Shown: one piece after another, positions 16,414 to 22,704 of the stretch
Numbering within the stretch: position 1 is the first letter of the stretch
How the letters are laid out: each line of letters begins with the position of its first letter
The notes under the pieces: generated by a model
The model's input: the letters and a program-made list of their open reading frames with translations, nothing else
Told to the model about the DNA's origin: nothing
The model's database searches: none
Source of the DNA: a virus
Virus record (IMG/VR): IMGVR_UViG_3300008220_000083
Location: 1-22,807 of that record
Length of the DNA stretch: 22,807 nt
Direction: 5' to 3' (one strand)
Program-made: the position numbers and the translations under genes

Positions 16414-17874
16414 CTAGTAAAGATACGGTGAACGGCTCGTCAGCCGTGTTCTGCGGATCGCGCTTTCACGGGTTCCGCGCTTCCTTCCCTCCTGTGCAAG
16501 AGCAAGCTGATCTCCCATCCCAGGCAAAGACAGCCCAAGCTGCTCAAGTGTACCTCCATACGCCTTCACACGGGCAGTGGACTCAGTGATCGCTTTCTCG
16601 TATTTCGTCATCTGAGGCTGATACGTCTCTTTGATGTCCTTGTCATACCTCGCAACATCAGCTGAAAGCTGTGCAAGATTAGTCCGGTATGTACTGAATG
16701 CCTCTGCATCATATGCAGACTTGACTGCCTGGGCCTTGCCCTCAACATCATAGGCCGTTCCCAGATCCGTGATTGCCTTCGATCTTCCTTCAATGTCATA
16801 GAGGCTGACAAGATCCTCCCGCTCACCGGGAATCGCTTCTCCACGGGCCTTCAAACGACTCATCTCAGTTGTATAATCCTCATAGTCCAATTCATCAGGA
16901 TCGCCTTCCGGATAAGCCCATTTCATTAAAGCTGAAAATGAAACATCGGTCCTCCCTTGACCCTCCGGAGAACGCGGGTTCCAATCAAATTCCTGTGAAT
17001 AATCAGGGCCTTCAATCAGCTCCTTCTGGAGCGTCAGCATCGATTCCAGATCGGAAATCCCCTTCCGGCCCGGTGCAAGAGCTTCCTTCGCCTTGGTGAT
17101 TGCCGACTCAAACTCAGTCCAGGGAGGTACATAACCCTCTTCAAACTGCTTCACATAGGGAGAAAGAATGGTCGAAAGCTCATCGACTCCATAAGTCTCA
17201 TCACCCCAAGGTGACCAAGTCCCTGCCTTCCAGCCACTGAGCTGAGTCTCTGCTTCCGAAATTGCTGCCTCGGATGGAGCTATGTCCTCCTTCAGCTTAT
17301 CTATCCATGAAGAAGCCGTGTACTCCGTATCATCCCCTTCCACAGTGAAGGTATCGCTCGGATCATAAGATCCGAACTTCTCAAGAAACGGAGCCATCCT
17401 CTTGCCAAGATCACTGCCTGCAAAGTTCTTCTGAAGCGTCTCCATCTGAGAAGGAAGATTCTCGTACTCACTCGTAAGCCTGCCGTACTCACCTCCCAGC
17501 TCAAACTCTGCTCCACCAGAGACTGCATCCCAGTCCTGCTCGCCGTAGACCGACTCCACTGCAGACTTGTATGCCTGCTGGGCTACAGGAAGATCCTTCG
17601 CATAACCCTCCCTGGCCGTCCGGTATGCTCCCTTCGCTGTCTCCCATGCCCTGTATGCCTCAGATCCCTCCATCTCAGCCTTGGTCGCTCCATAGCTCTC
17701 TGCCGCTGCCTTGCGCTTGCCTGCAACCGACTCCGGTCCCTCACCAAAGATCGATTCCTGGAATGCCCCGTACTCACCAGAGATCTTCTTCAAATATGCC
17801 TGCTCCTCCCAAAGACGGGAACCCGTATGACGATGCTTTGCCATCACATTGTAATACCTCGTCAAAACACTCAT
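16414..17874 (-). CDS. Unrecognised helical virion-region protein, Tyr/Glu-rich
   Basis: 486 residues, mostly helical with many Tyr, Glu, Ala and Lys; segments such as KRKAAAESYGATKAEMEG and KDIKETYQPQMTKYEKAITE look coiled-coil-forming. No signal peptide or membrane segment. The C-terminus is basic (EGRKRGTRESAIRRTRLTSR) and recalls the Arg-rich, T-x-L-T-like end of the next gene's product. The ATG overlaps the terL stop by 4 bases (ATGA), so translation is coupled to the terminase. Position between terminase and portal suggests a head or tail structural part. I do not recognise the family. Confidence 0.7.
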   Translation of the reverse strand: MSVLTRYYNVMAKHRHTGSRLWEEQAYLKKISGEYGAFQESIFGEGPESVAGKRKAAAESYGATKAEMEGSEAYRAWETAKGAYRTAREGYAKDLPVAQQAYKSAVESVYGEQDWDAVSGGAEFELGGEYGRLTSEYENLPSQMETLQKNFAGSDLGKRMAPFLEKFGSYDPSDTFTVEGDDTEYTASSWIDKLKEDIAPSEAAISEAETQLSGWKAGTWSPWGDETYGVDELSTILSPYVKQFEEGYVPPWTEFESAITKAKEALAPGRKGISDLESMLTLQKELIEGPDYSQEFDWNPRSPEGQGRTDVSFSALMKWAYPEGDPDELDYEDYTTEMSRLKARGEAIPGEREDLVSLYDIEGRSKAITDLGTAYDVEGKAQAVKSAYDAEAFSTYRTNLAQLSADVARYDKDIKETYQPQMTKYEKAITESTARVKAYGGTLEQLGLSLPGMGDQLALAQEGRKRGTRESAIRRTRLTSRSPYLY

Positions 17875-19340
17875 GAAACTGCCTCCATTACAGGCTCAAG
17901 ATGCTGCTCAAAAGGCTTCCAGTTATGAGAACCCTCTGCATAGCGGGGACGAGGCTCATGACTGAGAACCCTTGCATAACGAAGAGACTGAACTGCATAG
18001 CGGGTTGCACTCATCAAATCATCATGCTTCTTGATGATCTTCCCATCCATCCGATGATAAAGACGCATCTCCTCAAACCAGTCATTCAAATGTCCGAAGA
18101 CCTTGAAACGCGAGGACTGCATCCTCTGGAGAATTTCCATGATCCCCGGCTCCACTGATAACCCACCTGAAGGATTCTGGAAATGCTCCCCAAGCATCTC
18201 AACTCCAAGCCTTCTGTACTGAGCTGCCAACGGTGTCCCAGAACCCTTGTCATGTACATGACCATCATGCGGCCAGGATACAGGAATCCATGAACCGCGA
18301 TCCTTAATTGCCTGGGCATGAATGACAGGAGTCGCGCCTGCAACCCGATAACAGTCATAGAGATAACAGACATCCGAGTCCCGATCATGCGCCAGCCAGA
18401 CAACAGCAGTAGGATGGTCAAAGCCAAAATCAATTGCGGCAATGCGAGCCCAATGCGGAGGTATTGCAAAAGATGGAACCGAAATCTCATCCTCCTGCAC
18501 CGGGAAGACAAGACCACTTCCGAGTACCGGGATTCCCTTCGAGCGCATCTCCCTCTCATGGTGAGGAAGCGCAGCCAAAATCTCATTCCTGATCTCCTTC
18601 GATAAATGAGGTGCATCATCCCAGGTCGCATGGTAAAGAGCCTGGGCAGGCTTTAAATGATTCATGAACTGAGCACACACATCAGTGAGACCCTGCTCCG
18701 GAGTGAACGTCATGTAAACCAAACCGCCCGTCTTCAAAGATGCCCTGAGTGCCTGAGAATAAATATCCTGCGGAGGCTCCTCATCCAGCCAGCACACATG
18801 AAGCGCAGTTCCCATCCATGCCTGCTTGCCCTGCTCATAAGACTTCAGCTGCAGCTTCGAGTTCCTTCCGGATATGTGCTTGACCACTACCTGGGAAATC
18901 GCATTCGGAACACCAGGAGAACGCTCCGTCTTTACAATCAGATGCTTCGGAATGGCTCCCTTGCCGAACTCCTCCGGATCACCAGGCTCCCCCAACAGCT
19001 CAAACTGAACAATGTCCCTCGTGTTATTCGTCGTGTTCCCTGCAGCCCACGCCTTGATCGGCTTCTCAAAACGCTTGCCCTCCCACCAGTCCGGATAGAT
19101 CCCAGTCAGATGATAGGCAAGCTCCATTGCACCACAGTAAGTCTTCCCCGTCTTGTTCCCTGCCATCAACATCCGCTGACGAGCTGAATTGCCAGCCTCA
19201 TCACGGCCTGCATGGAACTTCCTCTGATAATCATACGGAGAATACGCCTGGAGCTTGTTCGTCTCCAAGATCTCTACATGCTCAGAAAGAAGATCAACTA
19301 CCTGATCGCCTACGTTGATGTCACCAAGTACTGCTTCCAT
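17871..19340 (-). CDS. terL: Terminase large subunit
   Basis: 489 residues from the ATG; a GTG one codon earlier (19343) is an alternative, and neither has a clear ribosome binding site. ATPase: Walker A AGNKTGKT (about 60-67), Walker B LHVCWLDEE with D186/E187, and the coupling motif MTFTP (about 210-214). Nuclease of RNase H fold: IAAIDFGFDHPTAV with D304, and the late acidic pair KHDDLMSATRYA (D440-D441). These fit the Terminase_6 N and C domains. The protein translocates DNA into the prohead and cuts concatemers, docking on the portal. Upstream are two tiny ORFs and a small-subunit candidate; downstream is an ATGA overlap. Confidence 0.95.
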   Translation of the reverse strand: MEAVLGDINVGDQVVDLLSEHVEILETNKLQAYSPYDYQRKFHAGRDEAGNSARQRMLMAGNKTGKTYCGAMELAYHLTGIYPDWWEGKRFEKPIKAWAAGNTTNNTRDIVQFELLGEPGDPEEFGKGAIPKHLIVKTERSPGVPNAISQVVVKHISGRNSKLQLKSYEQGKQAWMGTALHVCWLDEEPPQDIYSQALRASLKTGGLVYMTFTPEQGLTDVCAQFMNHLKPAQALYHATWDDAPHLSKEIRNEILAALPHHEREMRSKGIPVLGSGLVFPVQEDEISVPSFAIPPHWARIAAIDFGFDHPTAVVWLAHDRDSDVCYLYDCYRVAGATPVIHAQAIKDRGSWIPVSWPHDGHVHDKGSGTPLAAQYRRLGVEMLGEHFQNPSGGLSVEPGIMEILQRMQSSRFKVFGHLNDWFEEMRLYHRMDGKIIKKHDDLMSATRYAVQSLRYARVLSHEPRPRYAEGSHNWKPFEQHLEPVMEAVS

Positions 19341-19353
19341 CACTCACACACAC

Positions 19354-19458
19354 TCAATCAGACTTCTTGGGACGGCCTGCCTTCTTCTTTACCTTCTCCT
19401 TCACCTTCTCCTTCACCTTGTCCAGCTGCTTGTTGTTCTTCCAGTTCCAACTAGGCAT
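19354..19458 (-). CDS. 34-residue lysine-rich micro-ORF between terminase genes
   Basis: Begins MPSWNWKNNKQLDKV, continues with a repeated K-V-K-E unit and ends KKAGRPKKSD. The AAGGAGG before the ATG is an excellent ribosome binding site, and the ATG overlaps the stop of the previous micro-ORF (TGATG). The DNA has a 12-base unit (ttctccttcacc on the plus strand) in tandem. The GRPKK end resembles half of an AT-hook, so nucleic-acid binding is possible but unproven. The stop lies 13 bases before the terL ATG, so it could also serve to carry ribosomes to terL, whose own site is weak. Confidence 0.6.
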   Translation of the reverse strand: MPSWNWKNNKQLDKVKEKVKEKVKKKAGRPKKSD

Positions 19459-19535
19459 CACTTCCTCCTTGGTGGTTTCTTCGGTTTCTTCTTCCCATAC
19501 ATGCGCTCCTCCTTTCTCGGATCAGGGGGCATCAT
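19458..19535 (-). CDS. Micro-ORF (25 residues, or 14 from an internal start), very basic
   Basis: The first ATG overlaps the terS stop (TGATG) and gives MMPPDPRKEERMYGKKKPKK plus PPRRK. An internal ATG at 19502, preceded by AAAGGAGGAG with good spacing, would give the 14-residue MYGKKKPKKPPRRK; that start has the better site. The stop overlaps the next micro-ORF (TGATG). Basic tiny proteins of this kind occur near terminase genes in some marine podoviruses as far as I recall. Whether the peptide acts or only couples translation is unknown. Confidence 0.5.
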   Translation of the reverse strand: MMPPDPRKEERMYGKKKPKKPPRRK

Positions 19536-20053
19536 CAATTAACAAGCTTTCGTTTACCCAGTAAAACCTCCGCTGTCTCCTTGCCAACTATCGATACCAA
19601 CTCGGCCTCCACCTCCTCCGGACTGCGAGGTGCCTTGATGTGCTGTATCTTCTCAACAGGCTTGAATCCAGCCATGTCCAAAATGTGGATGTTCGCCTTC
19701 AATCGTACCGCCTCCGATTCCGCAGTCTTTGCCAGCTTCAAAAGATTATCAAATGCCAAAGACGAAGACTTGCCCAAGTTCGCCTTGACCTGCTCCTCTA
19801 CCTCGCTCTTCAAACGAGCAGCCTTTACACGCTCCGAAGGAGTTAGTAGCTGGCTCCGCTCCTGCGGAGTCAACAACGATGCCCTCTGGATGAACTCCAC
19901 CGTGTCATCTCCAATCACCTTCCCCAGAGAGTTCCGATGCTCTATCGGATTCACTCGGATCTTCGGAACACGAACACGCTTCTTGGGAGAAGACTTGGGA
20001 GTGGCTTTCGTAGTGGTTTTGGTAGTGGTTTTGGCGGTGCTTGTGGATGGCAT
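19535..20053 (-). CDS. terS: Probable terminase small subunit
   Basis: 172 residues from the ATG; an in-frame TTG at 20119 would add 22 residues, but neither start has a convincing ribosome binding site. Residues 1-27 form a Thr/Lys/Ala/Pro tail (TAKTTTKTTTKATPKSSPKK) like a disordered DNA-binding extension. The rest is helical, with SEVEEQVKANLGKSSSLAFD and AVRLKANIHILDMAGFKPVE, the latter typical of phage small terminase/DNA-packaging proteins. It lies first in the leftward operon, just upstream of terL, as expected. The role is packaging-site recognition and TerL regulation. The assignment rests on this C-terminal pattern and gene order. Confidence 0.72.
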   Translation of the reverse strand: MPSTSTAKTTTKTTTKATPKSSPKKRVRVPKIRVNPIEHRNSLGKVIGDDTVEFIQRASLLTPQERSQLLTPSERVKAARLKSEVEEQVKANLGKSSSLAFDNLLKLAKTAESEAVRLKANIHILDMAGFKPVEKIQHIKAPRSPEEVEAELVSIVGKETAEVLLGKRKLVN

Positions 20054-20181
20054 AGAGGTTCGGTCGTTTTTTGCTCCCGAGTGTGGGGGGTGATACACCT
20101 CCAACCGCGCGCGAGGCAAATTTGTACCCCAGGGGGTCGAAATCAGGCCCTAGCAGTTCGCGTAAACATTTCTTTTATGCA

Positions 20182-20210
20182 CTGTTAGCCGATCATATAT
20201 GCGTGGTCAA
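20182..20210 (-). promoter_or_regulatory. Candidate leftward sigma70-type promoter for the late operon
   Basis: On the minus strand the -35 box TTGACC (20210-20205) is followed by a 17-base spacer and the -10-like TAACAG (20187-20182). The -35 box is close to consensus; the -10 is poor. It lies about 130 bases upstream of the terS ATG. This is a sequence-based guess. Confidence 0.35.
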
Positions 20211-20366
20211 CAGGAAAAATCGCACGCAAAGACCACAATGTCAGAGAGGCCAGTGATTTCAATGGATGCAGGGGGTTAAGGATCCCCACGCGAGGGCCAA
20301 GGCCGGTTCGATCGGCCTGAATCCCGGGCGAAAACCACCACTCACATGTACCGAGTAAACATTACC

Positions 20367-20395
20367 TTGACAACGCCCGGATACATTGCTAGCTT
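20367..20395 (+). promoter_or_regulatory. Candidate rightward sigma70-type promoter for the small-gene cluster
   Basis: A perfect -35 TTGACA (20367-20372), a 17-base spacer and a -10-like TAGCTT (20390-20395) that keeps the first, second and last consensus bases. It lies 70 bases before the first rightward start codon and just upstream of that gene's leader hairpin. Confidence 0.45.
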
Positions 20396-20414
20396 GATCA
20401 CAGTCAATCAATTT

Positions 20415-20464
20415 CCAGGCCCTGCAATGCCTGGACTTACAGCACCCAAACCAAACGAGGACAT
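20415..20464 (+). promoter_or_regulatory. Structured 5' leader, copy 1 (short hairpin plus CGAGG motif)
   Basis: CCAGGC (20415-20420) and GCCTGG (20429-20434) form a 6-bp stem with an 8-base loop. Then follow acagcaccc, aaccaaacgagg and the ATG. The linker and CGAGGACA segment are almost identical to copy 2, whose hairpin is larger. Confidence 0.7.
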
Positions 20465-20674
20465 ATGACCCTAATTGCAAACTACCCAAGCAAGAAAGAA
20501 CTCAAAGCATCGGTCGGCAAACCTTTGAGGCATATTGAAACAAGTATGTTTGGCCCTGAATATAGGGACGATGGAATGCTAACGGTTGCCAACCGCCCGC
20601 ACATTACCGGCCAGGGGCGGGAGTTTTTCGCTCAAGTCTGGATGCGTGAAGGTTTAATCGACAAGGTTAAGTAG
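20465..20674 (+). CDS. Conserved small phage protein of unknown function
   Basis: 69 residues, beginning MTLIANYPSKKELKASVGKP, with IETSMFGPEYRDDG in the middle and ITGQGREFFAQVWM near the end. I recall closely similar short proteins (Y-P-S-K-K-x-L-K, E-T-S-x-F-G-x-E-Y, R-x-F-F-A-x-V) in many phages and prophages, without an assigned role. No membrane segment or metal site. The start is set by CGAGGA 5-8 bases upstream in the repeated leader. First gene of the rightward cluster, so likely early expressed. Confidence 0.72.
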   Translation: MTLIANYPSKKELKASVGKPLRHIETSMFGPEYRDDGMLTVANRPHITGQGREFFAQVWMREGLIDKVK

Positions 20675-20748
20675 ATCCAGACCAGGGGCCTTGATCGCTC
20701 GAGGCCCCGAGCCTGGGTTTACAGCACCCCCAACCAAACGAGGACACT
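20674..20748 (+). promoter_or_regulatory. Structured 5' leader, copy 2
   Basis: Starts on the last base of the preceding stop codon. CCAG (20677-20680) pairs with CTGG (20713-20716), and GGGGCC (20685-20690) with GGCCCC (20703-20708), around a 12-base loop. Then follow acagcaccccc, aaccaaacgaggaca and the ATG. The 17 bases gatccagaccaggggcc and the 10 bases ccgagcctgg are identical in copy 3. No T-run follows, so it is not a simple terminator. Confidence 0.75.
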
Positions 20749-20952
20749 ATGAAAAGAATGAAATACCGGAGCAAGCATCACTTGATTAACAGGATTGCCA
20801 GCTTGCAAGCTAACAGGGGCTGGAGCTGGGAAATGATAAAATCTGACATCCCTAGACAGTGGACATTGTCGTCTACTGAGCTGTCAGAAATGATTGAAAC
20901 CCTTAAAACATCAAGTAATGGTGATTTGCCGGATATGTTGATACCTGATTGA
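20749..20952 (+). CDS. Small basic hypothetical protein
   Basis: 67 residues, not recognised. The N-terminal half is basic and helical (MKRMKYRSKHHLINRIASLQ) and the C-terminal half acidic with a helix (SSTELSEMIETLKTS). It has no cysteines and no membrane segment. It is framed on both sides by the repeated structured leader, which makes it look like a movable cassette. Start chosen from the CGAGGACA site. Confidence 0.6.
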   Translation: MKRMKYRSKHHLINRIASLQANRGWSWEMIKSDIPRQWTLSSTELSEMIETLKTSSNGDLPDMLIPD

Positions 20953-21058
20953 TCCAGACCAGGGGCCATTCTTTCGAGTGGCTCCGAGCCTGGACCATAC
21001 CGGCCAGGGGCAGCTGCTGCAACAGCTGAGATTTAAACACCCGATCAAGCGAGGTCTT
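20951..21058 (+). promoter_or_regulatory. Structured 5' leader, copy 3, with extra hairpin
   Basis: The same CCAG (20954-20957) / CTGG (20990-20993) outer arms as copy 2. The inner stem is GGGGCCA (20962-20968) with TGGCTCC (20979-20985), which keeps pairing through a G-U and gains an A-U. The loop sequence differs. A second palindromic hairpin, CAGCTG-CTGCAA-CAGCTG, follows near 21011-21028, then aaacacccgatcaagcgagg and the ATG at 21059. Confidence 0.72.
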
Positions 21059-21394
21059 ATGAGTAAAAAAGCATTAGCAATTAGGGAAAAAGCTGAATCC
21101 ATCGAACAATTGCGGGAGATATTCCCAAAGGGTTCTAGGGTTCACACCATTTGCCGGCATGTCAGCCAGTCCGGCATGTCTAGAGATATTTCTATTATCA
21201 AATGTTGGGAGGGAACCAGTCTTGCTCCTTCCTACCTTGTTTCCAAGGCCGTGGAAATGCATTTCAAGGTTAGCAACGGACACGCTGCAGTAAGGGTGCG
21301 CGGTGCTGGCATGGATATGGGTTTCCACCTTGTCTACAACCTTTCCCAGGTTCTGCATGGTGATGGTTATGCTTTAAAACACAGCTGGCTATAG
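21059..21394 (+). CDS. Conserved phage protein with RHVSxSGMSR and GMDMGFHLVYNL motifs
   Basis: 111 residues from the ATG at 21059, chosen for the CGAGG site 6 bases upstream. Residues about 33-45 read RHVSQSGMSRDIS and residues about 83-98 read AGMDMGFHLVYNLSQV. This pair of motifs marks a small protein I recall from a great many phages and prophages; no function is established to my knowledge. No signal peptide. It lies 7 bases upstream of the Gp88-like gene. Confidence 0.78.
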   Translation: MSKKALAIREKAESIEQLREIFPKGSRVHTICRHVSQSGMSRDISIIKCWEGTSLAPSYLVSKAVEMHFKVSNGHAAVRVRGAGMDMGFHLVYNLSQVLHGDGYALKHSWL

Positions 21395-21401
21395 GGGGAG
21401 C

Positions 21402-22040
21402 ATGATTGACGAATACACAACCCCCAAGGAAGCTCAGACCCTCGCGGGGGGTCTCTCCGATCCCGGCAAAATGCCAGGAAAGGGCTGGAGCATATCAGCT
21501 CACCGTTGTGTGTGCGGATCAAGGTTGCGTGAGGTTCCTAATTCTGTTTGCTCAACCTGTTACGCAATGAAAGGGCGTTACCCTTTCGAGAACGTACAAA
21601 ACGCACAGGAAAGACGGCTGCTGCGCTTCGATCGCCACGGCTCCACCTGGGTGGACCTCATGACCCTGGCACTCAGTAATGAGCGCTGGTTTCGCTGGTT
21701 AGACTCTGGTGACTTGCAAACGGACACGATGTTAGAGCGCATCATTGAAGTTTGCGAGCGCACCCCCGACACCAGACACTGGTTGCCAACTCGCGAATAT
21801 CAAATAGTTCAGCGAGTCCTTCGCCGCCGATCCGTACCCGCTAACCTGCAAATCAGGCTATCAGCACACATGATCGATGGACCGGCCCCTTCCAAGTTAG
21901 CCAAGCGTTATGGTATCGGAACCAGCCAAGTATTAACGGATAACTGGGATTGTCCCGCGAATGAGCAGGGCAACTCTTGCCAGGATTGCAGACAGTGCTG
22001 GGATCCTGGAGTTTTGAATGTATCTTATCCACTTCACTAA
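21402..22040 (+). CDS. Gp88-like cysteine-rich phage protein
   Basis: 212 residues resembling the Gp88 family (named from mycobacteriophage). The pattern is KMPGKGWSIS, two cysteines at 36 and 38, then VCSTCYAMKGRYPF (C50, C53), FRWLDSGDL at about 97-105, TPDTRHWLPTREY at about 121-133, LQIRLSAHMIDG at about 149-160, and a C-terminal cluster CPANEQGNSCQDCRQCW (C184, C193, C196, C199). The paired cysteines suggest a zinc or iron-sulfur site. The family has no proven activity that I know of. GGGGGAG precedes the ATG at close spacing. It is followed by two more cysteine-bearing small genes. Confidence 0.7.
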   Translation: MIDEYTTPKEAQTLAGGLSDPGKMPGKGWSISAHRCVCGSRLREVPNSVCSTCYAMKGRYPFENVQNAQERRLLRFDRHGSTWVDLMTLALSNERWFRWLDSGDLQTDTMLERIIEVCERTPDTRHWLPTREYQIVQRVLRRRSVPANLQIRLSAHMIDGPAPSKLAKRYGIGTSQVLTDNWDCPANEQGNSCQDCRQCWDPGVLNVSYPLH

Positions 22041-22053
22041 TCAGGAGAATCAT

Positions 22054-22254
22054 ATGGCATTTTCTCAGGCTATGGAGCCTTTTATCCAAAAATGCAGATG
22101 CTGCAACAAACCAGTTTTGAATTCAGACGGGTACCCCATTCACACCAAGTGCATAGTTAGACACTGGAGCAAGCACGCTCATGGTGTGAATGCCTCACGT
22201 TGTCACGAATTCAAGAGAACCAATTCTGCGTGGAAAATTCTTTCCACTGATTAA
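22054..22254 (+). CDS. Small putative zinc-finger protein
   Basis: 66 residues. C14-x2-C17 and H30-x2-C33 (in KCRCCNKPV and IHTKC) form a plausible four-ligand zinc site; C16 and C50 are extra cysteines. The start is the ATG 6 bases after AGGAG; an in-frame ATG at 22018, inside the preceding gene, has no such site. Small zinc-binding proteins in phage early regions often act on nucleic acid or host proteins, but no target is suggested by the sequence. Confidence 0.65.
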   Translation: MAFSQAMEPFIQKCRCCNKPVLNSDGYPIHTKCIVRHWSKHAHGVNASRCHEFKRTNSAWKILSTD

Positions 22255-22266
22255 CCCAACCACTAA

Positions 22267-22295
22267 GGGCCTGGAGACAGGCCCGGAAAGGAAAC
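22267..22295 (+). promoter_or_regulatory. Leader hairpin with GNRA tetraloop before a small gene
   Basis: GGGCCTG (22267-22273), loop GAGA (22274-22277), CAGGCCC (22278-22284): a perfect 7-bp stem closed by a GNRA-type tetraloop. It is followed at once by GGAAAGGAAAC and the ATG. It shares the CAGGC/GCCTG core with leader copy 1. There is no T-run, so it is not a standard terminator. Confidence 0.68.
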
Positions 22296-22475
22296 ATGGC
22301 ACATTTAACATACATTGAAGATGAGCGAGGGGACATTGTAGACCAGGAGGTATTTTGTTCAGATTATTGTGCAAAAGCTTCTGAATACTACCAGGGCTGG
22401 AACGGTTGCAATGAAATTTCAGTGACTGAACCTTGCTACGAGTGCGGCACTAGAGTTAACGGATTAGATGAATAG
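22296..22475 (+). CDS. Small putative zinc-ribbon protein
   Basis: 59 residues starting MAHLTYIEDERGDIVDQEV. C21-x3-C25 (CSDYC) and C47-x2-C50 (CYECG) are spaced like the two halves of a zinc ribbon, with an extra C38. The product is acidic. The ribosome binding site AAAGGAAAC is directly after a GNRA hairpin. Function unknown. It is the third cysteine-rich product in a row. Confidence 0.68.
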   Translation: MAHLTYIEDERGDIVDQEVFCSDYCAKASEYYQGWNGCNEISVTEPCYECGTRVNGLDE

Positions 22476-22498
22476 CACACACACACGAAAGGAGAACG
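22476..22498 (+). promoter_or_regulatory. CA-repeat leader with CGAAAGGAG ribosome binding site
   Basis: Directly after the preceding TAG comes a run of cacacacacac, then cgaaaggagaacg and the ATG. The same layout (a CA-rich stretch, then cgaaagg, then the start) recurs at 22673-22704. Confidence 0.55.
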
Positions 22499-22672
22499 AT
22501 GGAACCGAGAGAAATTGACCTAACCCCAACCTGGGAAACTGCTGTTTTTATCTGCTGTGAGGTTTTGAAGGATCCAGAAGCCAGACAGGACGGGAAGGTT
22601 TCAGCCCAGGCGGAGCTTATGCGATTAGCGAGGGAGTTCGATAAGCTCCAAGGCAAGACAGTGACAAAGTGA
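22499..22672 (+). CDS. Small hypothetical protein
   Basis: 57 residues, beginning MEPREIDLTPTWETAVFICC, with a helical second half (SAQAELMRLAREFDKLQGK). Not recognised. Short acidic-N-terminal helical phage proteins of this shape often dimerise, but no role is suggested. The start is fixed by AAAGGAG with a 5-base gap. Confidence 0.62.
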   Translation: MEPREIDLTPTWETAVFICCEVLKDPEARQDGKVSAQAELMRLAREFDKLQGKTVTK

Positions 22673-22704
22673 CATTTCAACACCCACACACGAAAGGGGA
22701 CAGC
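22673..22704 (+). promoter_or_regulatory. CA-rich leader, second copy
   Basis: acacccacacacgaaagg, then ggacagc and the ATG. It shares cacacacgaaagg with the leader at 22476-22498 and recalls the acaccc/acgagg pattern of the structured leaders further left. Confidence 0.5.

Larger units (their letters stand above)
20054..20464. other. Divergent intergenic region
   Basis: 411 bases with no convincing gene. It separates the leftward late operon from the rightward small-gene cluster. It holds a candidate promoter in each direction, several short inverted repeats (ccccaggggg near 20131, ggggttaaggatcccc near 20272, and the stem ggccg/cggcc around gttcgat near 20302), and the leader of the first rightward gene at its right end. 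It is a natural place for phage control sequences, but no repressor gene or repeated operator is visible. Confidence 0.6.

Noticed and set aside
20295-20345. tRNA-like T arm (ggccg, gttcgat, cggcc) followed a little later by accacca on the plus strand
   Set aside because: The seven bases after the arm are not followed by a discriminator and CCA, no matching acceptor, D or anticodon arms can be placed upstream, and accacca is too far away. It is a chance hairpin or at most a tRNA-end fragment; no integrase supports an attachment site.
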